Part shown: one piece after another, positions 18,782 to 27,588 of the stretch
Layout of the letters: each line of letters starts with the position of its first letter
Position numbering within the stretch: the stretch's first letter is position 1
Assembly (NCBI RefSeq): GCF_014650595.1
Contig: NZ_BMVG01000005.1
Location: forward strand, 62,001 to 126,000
Source: Streptomyces alanosinicus
GTDB lineage: Bacteria; Actinomycetota; Actinomycetes; Streptomycetales; Streptomycetaceae
Length of the DNA stretch: 64,000 nt
Direction: 5' to 3'
Position numbers and translations under genes: made by a program
The notes under the pieces: model-generated
Databases searched by the model: none
What the model was told of the DNA's origin: nothing
The model's input: the letters and a program-made list of their open reading frames with translations, nothing else

Positions 18782-20167
18782 TCACGCACCCTGCCAAACC
18801 GTGGTGATGTTGCAGAACTCGCGGATTCCGTGCCCGGACAGCTCACGCCCGTACCCGGACCGTTTGACCCCGCCGAACGGGAACGCCGGATGGGAGGCCG
18901 TCATCCCGTTGACGTACACCGATCCGGCCTCCAGATCGCGGGCGAACCGCTGCACCTCGTCGTCGTCCCGCGTCCACACGTTGGAGCTCAGACCGAACGG
19001 CGAGTCGTTGGCGATGAGCAGGGCCTCGTCCAGGTCGCCGGCCCGGTACAGCGTGGCCACCGGACCGAACGCCTCCTCCCGGTGGATGCGCATCTGGCGG
19101 GTGATGCCGGCCAGCACGGTCGGCGGGTAGTACCAGCCCGGCCCGTCCGGCCGTGCGCCGCCGCACCGCACCTCGGCGCCGCTGCGCCGCGCGTCGTCGA
19201 CCAGTTCCTCCAGGTCGGCCCGTCCCTGCTCGGTGGCGAGCGGTCCGACGTCGGTGTCCTCCGCCAGCGGGTCGCCGAGCCTGAGCGCCGCCATCCCGGC
19301 GACGAACTTCTCGGCGAAGGCGTCGTAGACATCGCGGTGCACGATGAACCGCTTCGCCGCGATGCAGGACTGCCCGTTGTTCTGCACGCGTGCGGTGACC
19401 GCCACCTGCGCCGCCCGGTCCAGATCGGCGGAGGGCATCACGACGTACGGGTCGCTGCCGCCCAGCTCCAGCACCGTCTTCTTGACCATCTCCCCGGCGG
19501 TGGAGGCGACCGCCCGGCCCGCCGGCTCACTGCCGGTCAGTGTCGCCGCCCGCACCCGCTCGTCGCGCAGGATGCCGTCCACCGCGCCCGAGCCGATCAG
19601 CAGCGTCTGGAAACAGCCCTCCTTGAAGCCCGCCCGATGGAACAGGTCCTCCAGATACAGGGCCGTCTGGGGGACGTTGGAGGCGTGTTTGAGCAGGCCC
19701 ACGTTGCCGGCCATGAGCGCGGGCGCGGCGAAGCGTACGACCTGCCACAGCGGGAAGTTCCACGGCATCACCGCGAGCACCGGCCCGAGCGGCCGGTAGC
19801 ACACCCGGACCCGGGACGCCCCGGAGTCCGTCACATCCGCCTCGGCGGGCTCCTCGTCCGCCAGCAGGGACTCGGCGCGTCCGGCGTACCAGCGCATCGC
19901 CTTCGCGCACTTCGCGGCCTCCGCACGCGCCTGCTTGACCGGTTTGCCCATCTCCAGGGTCATGGTCCGGGCGATCTCCGGCCGGTCCTCGTCCAGCAGA
20001 TCGGCGGCCTTGTCCAGCAGCCGGGCCCGCTCGGCGAACGTGGTGGTCCGGTACGTGCGGAACGTGGCCTCGGCGAGCTGGAGCCGGCGTTCCAGCTCCT
20101 CCTCGCCCATGGGCTCGTACGTCTTGAGCGTCTCGCCGTTCGTCGGGTTCACCGTCGCGATGGGCAT
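18782..20167 (-). CDS. NAD(P)-dependent aldehyde dehydrogenase (succinate-semialdehyde dehydrogenase type)
   Basis: A 461-residue cytosolic enzyme that oxidises an aldehyde to an acid. Signatures are the cofactor region [19 protein letters not shown], the general base Glu in [14 protein letters not shown] and the catalytic Cys in [15 protein letters not shown]. The N-terminus [17 protein letters not shown] is typical of the GabD-like subgroup. The ATG at 20167 has AGGGAGG six bases upstream, better than the longer start at 20227. Substrate assignment to succinate semialdehyde is by subgroup resemblance only. Confidence 0.88.
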   Translation of the reverse strand: MPIATVNPTNGETLKTYEPMGEEELERRLQLAEATFRTYRTTTFAERARLLDKAADLLDEDRPEIARTMTLEMGKPVKQARAEAAKCAKAMRWYAGRAESLLADEEPAEADVTDSGASRVRVCYRPLGPVLAVMPWNFPLWQVVRFAAPALMAGNVGLLKHASNVPQTALYLEDLFHRAGFKEGCFQTLLIGSGAVDGILRDERVRAATLTGSEPAGRAVASTAGEMVKKTVLELGGSDPYVVMPSADLDRAAQVAVTARVQNNGQSCIAAKRFIVHRDVYDAFAEKFVAGMAALRLGDPLAEDTDVGPLATEQGRADLEELVDDARRSGAEVRCGGARPDGPGWYYPPTVLAGITRQMRIHREEAFGPVATLYRAGDLDEALLIANDSPFGLSSNVWTRDDDEVQRFARDLEAGSVYVNGMTASHPAFPFGGVKRSGYGRELSGHGIREFCNITTVWQGA

Positions 20168-20242
20168 GGCTGACCTCCCTGGGAGCGGGCTTGACTCGAC
20201 CTTCGCGCGCGGGCGTGCGCTGCGCAACGCGTGGCGTCCGGT

Positions 20243-20716
20243 TCAGTCCGTGTGCTCGGCCAGCCGGTCGAGAAACGCCCGCTGCGCCGCGACGACCAGC
20301 TCGCGGGCCCGGTCCAGGCCGAGCCACTCCACCCGGTCCAGCTCCGGGAACTCCTGCTCCCGGCCGGAGCGCGGCGGCCACTGAAGGGTGAAGGTACCGG
20401 GGGTGAAAGCGCTCAGATCGGGGTCCGCCTCGACGGCCCACACCGTGACGATCTTGCCGCTCTTCTGCACGACCTCGCCCAGCGGTACGGCCGTCCCGTC
20501 GGGCGGCGCGAGCCCCAGCTCCTCCTGGAACTCGCGCCGTGCGGCCTCCCAGGGCGGCTCGTCGGGCTCGTACTCCCCCTTGGGGACGGTCCACGCCCCC
20601 GCGTCCTTCTTCGCCCACAGCGGACCACCCATATGGCCGAGCAAGACCTGCAGGCCGTCGTCGGTGTGCCGGAACAACAGCAGTCCCGCGCTGCGCTTCG
20701 TCGCACGCACCGTCAT
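20243..20716 (-). CDS. Nudix hydrolase
   Basis: A 157-residue Nudix-fold protein. It starts TVRATKRSAGLLLFRH, then WTVPKGEYEPDEPP and the Nudix box end REFQEELGLAPPDG, giving the GX5EX7REUXEEXGU pattern. The C-terminal half has FPELDRVEWLGLDRARELV. It overlaps the DNA ligase stop by four bases (ATGA at 20713-20716), so translation is coupled. Known Nudix proteins of this compact type remove nucleotide or diphosphate derivatives; pairing with a ligase hints at a nucleic-acid-end or nucleotide clean-up role. Confidence 0.85.
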   Translation of the reverse strand: MTVRATKRSAGLLLFRHTDDGLQVLLGHMGGPLWAKKDAGAWTVPKGEYEPDEPPWEAARREFQEELGLAPPDGTAVPLGEVVQKSGKIVTVWAVEADPDLSAFTPGTFTLQWPPRSGREQEFPELDRVEWLGLDRARELVVAAQRAFLDRLAEHTD

Positions 20717-22251
20717 GGTCCGACCTCCGGGTGGGCCGCCAGCAGGGCCTCCACCGTATCGGCCTCCTCGGGGCGCTTGTCCTCGCGGTAGCGGACCACC
20801 CGGGCGAAGCGCAGGGTGACGCCGGCCGGGTAGCGGGAGGAGCGCTGCAGCCCGTCGTAGGCGATCTCCACGACGAGTGCGGGGCGGACCCGGACCACCC
20901 AGCCGTCGTCCTCGACCGCCAGTTCCCGCAGCCGCTTCGTCTGCCAGGCGAGCATCACATCGGTCATGCCCTTGAAGGTCTTGCCGAGCATCGCGAAGGT
21001 GCCGTCCGGGTTGCGGGCGCCGAGGTGGAGGTTGGAGAGCTTGCCGGTGCGGCGGCCGTGGCCCCACTCGGCGGCCAGCACGACCAGGTCCAGGGTGTGC
21101 ACGGGCTTGACCTTCAGCCAGGAGGCGCCGCGTCGGCCCGCGCTGTAGGGCGCGTCCAGCGCCTTGACCACCACGCCCTCGTGCCCCCGGGCCAGGGTCT
21201 CGGCGAGGAACCGTTCCGCCGCCGCGATGTCCTCGGGGCCGGAGGCGACCGTACGGCGCACCCGCAGCGGCTCGGGCACCAGCCGGGCCAGCTCCGTGTG
21301 CCGCTCGGCGAAGGGCAGGTCCAGCAGATCGGTGCCGTCGACCGACAGGGCGTCGAAGAAGACGGGGGAGAGCGGGACCTGACCGGCCGCCCTCGCCACG
21401 TCCGTGCGGGAGCCGACCCGGCCCGCCGTCTCCTGGAAGGACCGGGGCCGCCCGGCGTCGTCGAAGGCGAGCACCTCGCCGTCCAGGATGAACCGCTCAC
21501 CCCCCAACTGGCGTGCGATGGTGGTCACTTCGGGCAGCCGGTCGGTGATGTCGTCCAGCGTGCGGGTGTGCACCCGGACCGTGTCGCCGTCCCGGTGGAC
21601 CTGCACCCGGATGCCGTCCAGCTTCTCCTCCACCGCGCACGCGCCCAGCTTCTCCACCGCCTCGGCGACCGAGGAGGCGCTCCGCGCGAGCATCGGCAGC
21701 ACCGGGCGGCCCACGGTGAGCCGGAACCGGTCGAGCGCCCCGGGTCCCTCGGCGAGCAGGGCCCGCGCGACCGGCTGCAGCGACCCGGCGAGCATCACGG
21801 CCCGGCGTACGGCGGCCGGGTCCGCGTCCCTCGCCAGGGCGAGGCCCTCCACGGCGACCGCGTCCAGCGCGCCCTGCCGCACCTCGCCGGTGAGCAGACC
21901 GAGCAGGAAGCGCTGCTCCTCCTCGGTGGCCGCGCCCATCAGCTCGCCGACGAGCCGGGCCCGCTGTGGCTGCGAGCCTGGTCCCGACACCTTGCCCAGC
22001 CCGGTGAGCAGCGCGTCGACCTCCCGGACCGTGAGCGTGGGTGCCGCGGCCGGCGGCACCGGGCGGCTGAGCGCCTTCCAGCCGACGCCGAGCCGGCCCT
22101 GCGGCAGCCGGCCGGCCAGATACGGGATGACGATCGGCACGTCGTCCGCCTCCGTCTCCCGGAACAGCTCCGCGAGCAGTGCCGTCTTGCGGGAGCGGGC
22201 CGCTGTCGCGGCGACTTCCCGAGACACCTGGGCGAGCCGGGCAAGCAGCAT
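20713..22251 (-). CDS. ATP-dependent DNA ligase
   Basis: A 512-residue ligase of the LigB-like actinobacterial type. It has an N-terminal helical DNA-binding region (about residues 1-200), then the adenylation domain with nucleophilic Lys in VEEKLDGIRVQVH, motif III near FFDALSVDGTDLLD, motif IV HEGVVVKAL and motif V ASWLKVKPVHTLDLVV. The C-terminal OB domain has GKTFKGMTDVMLAWQTK. It would seal nicks as a repair accessory to the NAD-dependent ligase. The ATG at 22251 was chosen because longer frames have Arg-rich noise. It is coupled to the Nudix gene by a four-base overlap. Confidence 0.92.
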   Translation of the reverse strand: MLLARLAQVSREVAATAARSRKTALLAELFRETEADDVPIVIPYLAGRLPQGRLGVGWKALSRPVPPAAAPTLTVREVDALLTGLGKVSGPGSQPQRARLVGELMGAATEEEQRFLLGLLTGEVRQGALDAVAVEGLALARDADPAAVRRAVMLAGSLQPVARALLAEGPGALDRFRLTVGRPVLPMLARSASSVAEAVEKLGACAVEEKLDGIRVQVHRDGDTVRVHTRTLDDITDRLPEVTTIARQLGGERFILDGEVLAFDDAGRPRSFQETAGRVGSRTDVARAAGQVPLSPVFFDALSVDGTDLLDLPFAERHTELARLVPEPLRVRRTVASGPEDIAAAERFLAETLARGHEGVVVKALDAPYSAGRRGASWLKVKPVHTLDLVVLAAEWGHGRRTGKLSNLHLGARNPDGTFAMLGKTFKGMTDVMLAWQTKRLRELAVEDDGWVVRVRPALVVEIAYDGLQRSSRYPAGVTLRFARVVRYREDKRPEEADTVEALLAAHPEVGP

Positions 22252-22367
22252 GGGGCCATGGTGCCTCAGCGCTCCGCGGGATGCGCGGTACCTCGCGGCC
22301 GTGCGTCCGCCCGGTGCGGTGCGCTGTCGGCCGCGGGCGCTGTTGCGGCTGCGTGAGCGCCGCGGGA

Positions 22368-22403
22368 TTGACAAACACATTTGCCGATCCTGCAATGGTG
22401 GTC
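22368..22403 (+). promoter_or_regulatory. Near-consensus promoter for a leaderless XRE-cupin transcript
   Basis: TTGACA at 22368-22373 and TGCAAT at 22391-22396 are separated by 17 bases. A start seven bases on falls at about 22403-22404, the A of the ATG, and no good ribosome site lies between. This predicts a leaderless mRNA. Confidence 0.6.
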
Positions 22404-22979
22404 ATGAGCACGGACGACGTACTGGCGGAAGTGGGCCCCCGGCTGCGGCGCATGCGCAAGGACCGGGACGTGACCCTCGCCGGGCTGTCCGAGGCGACGG
22501 GGATCTCCGTGAGCACCCTCTCCCGGCTGGAGTCGGGGCTGCGCAAGCCCAGCCTCGAACTGCTGCTGCCCATCGCCCAGGCCCATCAGGTGCCGCTGGA
22601 CGAGCTGGTCGGCGCGCCGCCGGTGGGGGATCCGCGGGTGCGGTCCAAACCGATCGTGCGAGGCGGGCGCACCCACTGGCCGCTCACCCGCCAGCCCGGT
22701 GGCCTGCAGGCCTTCAAGGTGCTCGAACCCCAGCGGAAGGAGGAGCCCGACCCGCGCACCCACGAGGGCTATGAGTGGCTGTACGTCCTCTCGGGCCGGC
22801 TGCGGCTGGTCCTCGGCGAGCACGACGTGGTGCTGTCTGAGGGGGAGGCGGCCGAGTTCGACACGCGCGTGCCGCACTGGTTCGGTTCGACGGGGGACGG
22901 GCCGGTGGAGTTCCTCAGTCTGTTCGGGCCGCAGGGGGAGCGGATGCATGTACGCGCGCGGCCGGCGTCCGGGAAGTGA
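22404..22979 (+). CDS. XRE-family regulator with C-terminal cupin domain
   Basis: A 191-residue regulator. The N-terminal XRE helix-turn-helix (about residues 8-65) reads VGPRLRRMRKDRDVTLAGLS and SVSTLSRLESGLRKPSLELL. The C-terminal cupin domain (about 100-185) has EGYEWLYVLSGRLRLVLGEH and FDTRVPHWFGSTG. Cupin-type XRE proteins bind small ligands and often repress nearby genes. An in-frame ATG at 22395 is possible, but promoter position favours 22404. Downstream co-directional genes encode a quinone oxidoreductase and acyl-CoA dehydrogenases, possible targets. Confidence 0.88.
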   Translation: MSTDDVLAEVGPRLRRMRKDRDVTLAGLSEATGISVSTLSRLESGLRKPSLELLLPIAQAHQVPLDELVGAPPVGDPRVRSKPIVRGGRTHWPLTRQPGGLQAFKVLEPQRKEEPDPRTHEGYEWLYVLSGRLRLVLGEHDVVLSEGEAAEFDTRVPHWFGSTGDGPVEFLSLFGPQGERMHVRARPASGK

Positions 22980-23086
22980 GCCACACGACGCGCGCCGGGG
23001 CCGGGCACGCTGTTCCCTGATCGGCAAGCGACCGCTTAGTATGCCGTCGGACCCGGTCAGACGAAGCAGTCCCGTGGAGGCCCCGC

Positions 23087-24052
23087 ATGCAGGCATGGCA
23101 AGTGCACGAGAACGGCGAGCCGAGCGAGGTGATGCGCCTCGCGGAGGTGGAGCGGCCCACGCCCGGCGACGGCCAGGTGCTCCTGCGGGTGCGCGCCGCC
23201 GACATCAACTTTCCCGACGCGCTGCTGTGCCGGGGCCAGTACCAGGTACGCCCGCCGCTGCCGTTCACGCCCGGCGTGGAGATCTGCGGCGAGACCGAGG
23301 ACGGCCGCCGGGTGATCGCCAACCCCGTGCTGCCGTACGGCGGCTTCGCCGAGTACGCCCTCGCCGACGCCCGCGCCCTGCTGCCCGCGCCCGAGTCACT
23401 GGACGACGCCGAGGCCTCCGCGCTGCACATCGGCTACCAGACCGGCTGGTTCGGCCTGCACCGCCGGGCCCGTCTGGAAGCGGGGGAGACCCTGCTCGTG
23501 CATGCCGCGGCCGGCGGGGTCGGCAGCGCCGCCGTGCAGCTCGGCAAGGCGGCCGGCGCCACCGTGATCGGGGTCGTCGGCGGCGCCGACAAGGCCGCCG
23601 TGGCCCGGGAGATCGGCTGTGACGTGGTGGTCGACCGCCGCGCCGAGGACGTGATCGCGGCCGTGAAGGAGGCCACCGGCGGCCGGGGCGCCGATGTGGT
23701 CTACGACCCCGTCGGCGGCGAGGCCTATGCCCAGTCCGCCAAGCTCGTCGCCTTCGAGGGCCGGATCGTCGTCGTCGGCTTCGCCAGCGGCAGCATCCCC
23801 AGCCCGGCCCTCAACCACGCGCTGGTGAAGAACTACTCGATCCTCGGCCTGCACTGGGGCCTGTACGCGACCAAGAACCCGAAGCTCATCCTGCGCTGCC
23901 ACGAGGAACTGACCGAACTGGCAGCCCGGGGCGCGATCAAGCCGCTGGTGAGCGAGCGGGTGCCGCTGGACGAGGCCGCCGCGGCCGTGCAGAAGGTGGC
24001 GGACGGCCGCTCCATCGGCCGGATCGCCGTGGTGATGGAGGGAGCAGCATGA
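23087..24052 (+). CDS. NADPH:quinone oxidoreductase family protein (MDR superfamily)
   Basis: A 321-residue zinc-free medium-chain dehydrogenase/reductase. The N-terminal GroES-like half has VRAADINFPDALLCRGQYQ and PFTPGVEICGE; the Rossmann half has LVHAAAGGVGSAAVQLGKAA and the typical DVVYDPVGG. Such enzymes reduce quinones or enoyl compounds with NADPH. Its stop overlaps the next start by four bases (24049-24052), so it is coupled to two acyl-CoA dehydrogenase genes and may act on the same acyl substrate. Confidence 0.88.
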   Translation: MQAWQVHENGEPSEVMRLAEVERPTPGDGQVLLRVRAADINFPDALLCRGQYQVRPPLPFTPGVEICGETEDGRRVIANPVLPYGGFAEYALADARALLPAPESLDDAEASALHIGYQTGWFGLHRRARLEAGETLLVHAAAGGVGSAAVQLGKAAGATVIGVVGGADKAAVAREIGCDVVVDRRAEDVIAAVKEATGGRGADVVYDPVGGEAYAQSAKLVAFEGRIVVVGFASGSIPSPALNHALVKNYSILGLHWGLYATKNPKLILRCHEELTELAARGAIKPLVSERVPLDEAAAAVQKVADGRSIGRIAVVMEGAA

Positions 24053-25230
24053 CCGACGCCGACGAACTGGTCCGCCGCACCCGGGAGTTGCTCGCCGAGC
24101 ACCCCCCGGCGAGCACGGACCGCCTGGACTTCCTGCGGGCCCGCTTCGACGCCGGCCTCGCCTGGGTGCACTACCCGCAGGGCCTCGGCGGACTGGACGC
24201 CCCGCGCTCCCTGCAGGCCGTGGTGGACGCCGAACTGGAGGCCGCCGGCGCCCCCGACAACGACCCCCGGCGCATCGGCATCGGTCTCGGCATGGCCGCG
24301 CCGACGATCCTCGCGTACGGCACCGAGGAGCAGAAGCAGCGCTATCTGCGACCGCTGTGGACGGGGGAGGAGGTCTGGTGCCAGCTGTTCAGCGAACCCG
24401 GCGCCGGCTCCGACCTCGCCGCGCTCGGCACCCGGGCCGTACGGGCCGGCGAGGACTGGGTGGTCAACGGGCAGAAGGTGTGGACGTCCAGCGCCCATGT
24501 CGCCCGCTGGGCCATCCTCATCGCCCGCACCGACCCGGACGTGCCCAAACACGCGGGCATCAGCTACTTCGTCTGCGACATGACCGACCCCGGAGTCGAG
24601 GTCCGGCCGCTGCGCCAGATCACCGGCGAGGCCGAGTTCAACGAGGTCTTCCTCACCGACGTCCGCATCCCCGACAGCCGCCGCCTCGGCGGGATCGGCG
24701 ACGGCTGGCGGGTCGCCCAGACCACGCTGATGAACGAGCGCGTCTCCATCGGCGGCATGCGCCTGCCCCGCGAGGGCGGCATGATCGGCCCCGTCGCGCA
24801 GACCTGGCGGGAACGCCCCGAACTGCGCACCCATGAACTCCACCAGCGTCTGCTGAAGCTGTGGGTCGAGGCCGAGGTCTCCCGTCTCACCGCCGAACGC
24901 CTGCGCCAGCAGCTCGTCGCCGGCCAGCCCGGCTACGAGGGCTCCGGCATGAAGCTCGCCTTCGCCCGCCTCAACCAGGAGATCAGCGGCCTGGAGGTCG
25001 AACTCCGCGGTGAGGAGGGCCTGTTGTACGACGACTGGACCATGCGCCGGCCCGAGCTGGTCGACTTCACCGGCCGCGACGCCGGCTACCGCTATCTGCG
25101 CTCCAAGGGCAACAGCATCGAGGGCGGGACCAGCGAGGTCCTGCTGAACATCGTCGCCGAGCGGGTCCTCGGCCTGCCCGCCGAGCCGCGCACCGACAAG
25201 GACGTCGCCTGGAAGGACCTGGCCCGATGA
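24049..25230 (+). CDS. Acyl-CoA dehydrogenase, first subunit of a coupled pair
   Basis: A 393-residue FAD-dependent dehydrogenase. It has the middle-domain motifs CQLFSEPGAGSDLAALGTRA and WVVNGQKVWTSSAHVARW, then a C-terminal domain ending SIEGGTSEVLLNIVAERVLG, where catalytic Glu-region residues are expected. The N-terminus (residues 1-60) is unusual for the family and contains WVHYPQGLGGLDAPRSLQAV. It overlaps both neighbours by four bases. The companion gene lacks the EGTSE motif, as in heteromeric FadE pairs of actinobacterial steroid or branched-acid degradation. Confidence 0.88.
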   Translation: MTDADELVRRTRELLAEHPPASTDRLDFLRARFDAGLAWVHYPQGLGGLDAPRSLQAVVDAELEAAGAPDNDPRRIGIGLGMAAPTILAYGTEEQKQRYLRPLWTGEEVWCQLFSEPGAGSDLAALGTRAVRAGEDWVVNGQKVWTSSAHVARWAILIARTDPDVPKHAGISYFVCDMTDPGVEVRPLRQITGEAEFNEVFLTDVRIPDSRRLGGIGDGWRVAQTTLMNERVSIGGMRLPREGGMIGPVAQTWRERPELRTHELHQRLLKLWVEAEVSRLTAERLRQQLVAGQPGYEGSGMKLAFARLNQEISGLEVELRGEEGLLYDDWTMRRPELVDFTGRDAGYRYLRSKGNSIEGGTSEVLLNIVAERVLGLPAEPRTDKDVAWKDLAR

Positions 25231-26300
25231 CCGATCTTCTCTACTCCGAGGAGGAAGAGGCGCTGCGCGCCGCCGTCCGCGACCTGCTCACGGACCACTG
25301 CGCACCGGCGGACGTCATCGCCCGCGCCGAGTCCGGCGCCCCGCACGACCGCGCCCTGTGGAAGACCCTCGCCGAGGGCATGGGCCTGGCCGGGCTCCTG
25401 ATCCCCGAGGAACAGGGCGGCCAGGGTGCCTCCGCCCGCGAAGCCGCCGTCGTGCTGGAGGAGCTGGGCCGGGCGGTCGCGCCCGTGCCGTACCTCACCA
25501 GCGCGGTCGTGGCCACCGAGGCCCTGCTGGCCTGCGGCGACGAGGAACTGCTGGGACGGCTGGCCGCCGGGCGCACCATCGGCGCCCTGGCGGTCGGCCT
25601 GCACGTGGCGCCGGGCGGCGAGGTGAGGACCGTACGGGCGGAGGACGGCGGGCTGCACGGCGAGCTGACCGGTATCGCGGATGCGGACGTGGCCGATGTC
25701 CTGCTCGTCCCGGCCGACGACGGCGGCCTGTACGCCGTGGCCGCCGACGCCGTGACGGTCACCCCGCAGACCTCCCTGGACCTGACCCGGCCCCTGGCGA
25801 CGGTACGGCTGGAGGGTGCGCCGGGCCGGCGCGTCGGCGATGCCGGACCCGCCGTACGACGCGCCCTGCGCACCGCCGCCGGACTGCTCGCCTCCGAGCA
25901 ACTCGGCCTCGCCGACTGGGCGTTGACCGAGACGGTCCGCTATCTGAAGGAGCGCAAGCAGTTCAACCGGCCGGTCGGCGGTTTCCAGGCCCTCAAGCAC
26001 CGGCTCGCCCAGCTGTGGCTGGAGGTCGTCAACCTCAGGGCTGCGGCGCGGGCGGCCGCCGACGCGGTGGCCTGCGGCGAGGACGCCGATGTGATGGTGG
26101 CCGTTGCCCAGGCCTATGCCGCGCCTGTCGCCGTCCACGCCGCGGAGGAGGCACTGCAGTTGCACGGTGGGATCGGGATGACGTGGGAGCACCCGATCCA
26201 CCTGTATCTGAAGCGGGCCAAGGCGGACTCGATCGCCTATGGCACGGCGGGGGCGCATCAGGGGGCACTGGCCGGTTTGGTCGATCTTCAGGGGCCGTGA
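25227..26300 (+). CDS. Acyl-CoA dehydrogenase-like protein, second subunit
   Basis: A 357-residue acyl-CoA dehydrogenase homologue. The N-terminal helices (LLYSEEEEALRAAVRDLLTD) and PEEQGGQGASAREAAVVLEE are typical. The C-terminus has LQLHGGIGMTWEHPIHLYLK and no EGTSE element, so it may supply FAD binding or structure while the partner supplies the base. It starts within the stop of the preceding gene. The pair probably forms a mixed tetramer; the substrate is unknown. Confidence 0.87.
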   Translation: MTDLLYSEEEEALRAAVRDLLTDHCAPADVIARAESGAPHDRALWKTLAEGMGLAGLLIPEEQGGQGASAREAAVVLEELGRAVAPVPYLTSAVVATEALLACGDEELLGRLAAGRTIGALAVGLHVAPGGEVRTVRAEDGGLHGELTGIADADVADVLLVPADDGGLYAVAADAVTVTPQTSLDLTRPLATVRLEGAPGRRVGDAGPAVRRALRTAAGLLASEQLGLADWALTETVRYLKERKQFNRPVGGFQALKHRLAQLWLEVVNLRAAARAAADAVACGEDADVMVAVAQAYAAPVAVHAAEEALQLHGGIGMTWEHPIHLYLKRAKADSIAYGTAGAHQGALAGLVDLQGP

Positions 26301-26424
26301 CCGTGTCCCGCTTCGGGTGCAGGTGAACGGAGGGTGAACTCCCGGGCGGATGGGGCCTGTTGGGTGTGTGGTGCACGCATACTCCCTTCGGTCCCATCCG
26401 GTATCCCAAGGGGAGGCAGAGCAC

Positions 26425-27288
26425 ATGGCCCTCAGCACCCGTCGCGGAGCCCTCACCACGCTCGGCGCCGCCCTCGCCGGTGCGGTCGTCCTGCCCGGGG
26501 CGCAGGCCTGGGCGGGCAGCCCGCACCGGGGTCGGCGCCCGCTGTGGAACGCGCACGCCCACAACGACTACGAGCAGCACCGGCCGCTGTCCGACGCGCT
26601 CGGCCACCGCTTCGGCAGCGTCGAGGCCGACATCTTCCTCGTCGGCGACCAGCTCCTCATCGGTCACGACGCCTCCGAGCTGGATCCGGCCCGCACTCTC
26701 GAATCCCTCTATCTCGACCCGCTGGCCGCCCTGGTCCGGGCCAATGGCGACTCCGTGTACCGGGGGTGGCGCCGGCCACTGCAGCTCCTCGTCGACATCA
26801 AGACCGAGGGATCGTCGACGTACCGCGAACTCGACCGTCATCTGCGCCGCTTTCCGCACCTGTTCACCCGGTACGACCACGGCCGTATCCACCCCGGACC
26901 CGTCACCGCCGTCATCTCCGGCGATCGCGCCGCCCGCGCCCCCATGCAGGCGCAAGCGGAGCGGTTGGCCTTCTACGACGGTCGGCTCGCCGACCTCGGC
27001 GGCGCCGCTCCCGCCTCCTTCATCTCACTGATCAGCGACAACTGGACACAGGTGTTCACCTGGTCCGGTGACGGCGCGTTCCCCGACGCCGAGCGGCGGA
27101 AGCTGCGCGGCATCACCGCCGCCGCGCACGCCCATGGGCAGCGGGTGCGCTTCTGGGCCACCCCGGACGCCGCGGGCCCGGCCCGCGACGCCCTGTGGAC
27201 CGAGCTGCTCGCCGCCGGCGTCGATTACCTCAACACCGATGACCTGGCAGGCCTGCAGGCCTTCCTCGACGCCCACCCCACGGCCTGA
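26425..27288 (+). CDS. Exported PI-PLC-like phosphodiesterase (AIM6/GDPD-like fold)
   Basis: A 287-residue secreted protein. The N-terminus STRRGALTTLGAALAGAVVL, cut near AQAWA, looks like a twin-arginine signal. The mature TIM-barrel start WNAHAHNDYEQHRPLSDAL has the paired His of PI-PLC-like enzymes, followed by GSVEADIFLVGDQLLIGHD with acidic metal ligands and LLVDIKTEG. The C-terminus GVDYLNTDDLAGLQAFL matches the barrel's last strands. It likely hydrolyses a phosphodiester outside the cell, exact substrate unknown. GGGAGG lies upstream of the ATG. Confidence 0.8.
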   Translation: MALSTRRGALTTLGAALAGAVVLPGAQAWAGSPHRGRRPLWNAHAHNDYEQHRPLSDALGHRFGSVEADIFLVGDQLLIGHDASELDPARTLESLYLDPLAALVRANGDSVYRGWRRPLQLLVDIKTEGSSTYRELDRHLRRFPHLFTRYDHGRIHPGPVTAVISGDRAARAPMQAQAERLAFYDGRLADLGGAAPASFISLISDNWTQVFTWSGDGAFPDAERRKLRGITAAAHAHGQRVRFWATPDAAGPARDALWTELLAAGVDYLNTDDLAGLQAFLDAHPTA

Positions 27289-27391
27289 CACCACACGTTC
27301 GGGGGACACGTCAGCTGCCCGGACGAACCCTCCGCTACGCCACACTTACGGCCGAACGCCGCACAAGGGGCGTGGCGGAGGAGGTTCCCCG

Positions 27392-27586
27392 ATGGCCGTA
27401 TCCATCTCTGCGGTGCTGTTGCTGCTGATCCTGGCCGTGATCTTCATGCGCAACGGCGCGTTGAAGGTTTCCCATGCCCTGGTCTGCGTGCTGCTCGGCT
27501 TCTATCTGGCCGGCACGAGCATGGCGCCCACCATCCACAGCGGGCTCACCACGACCGCGGACCTGGTGAGCAGTCTGCGGCCCTGA
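27392..27586 (+). CDS. Small conserved membrane protein
   Basis: A 64-residue protein with two hydrophobic segments (about residues 2-19 and 28-44) separated by MRNGALKVSHA, and a polar tail containing TSMAPTIHSGLTTTADLV. GGAGGAGG precedes the ATG at good spacing. The pattern seems conserved among streptomycetes as a hypothetical protein; no function is known to me. It ends two bases before the stop of the convergent glycosidase gene. Confidence 0.7.
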   Translation: MAVSISAVLLLLILAVIFMRNGALKVSHALVCVLLGFYLAGTSMAPTIHSGLTTTADLVSSLRP

Positions 27587-27588
27587 GC

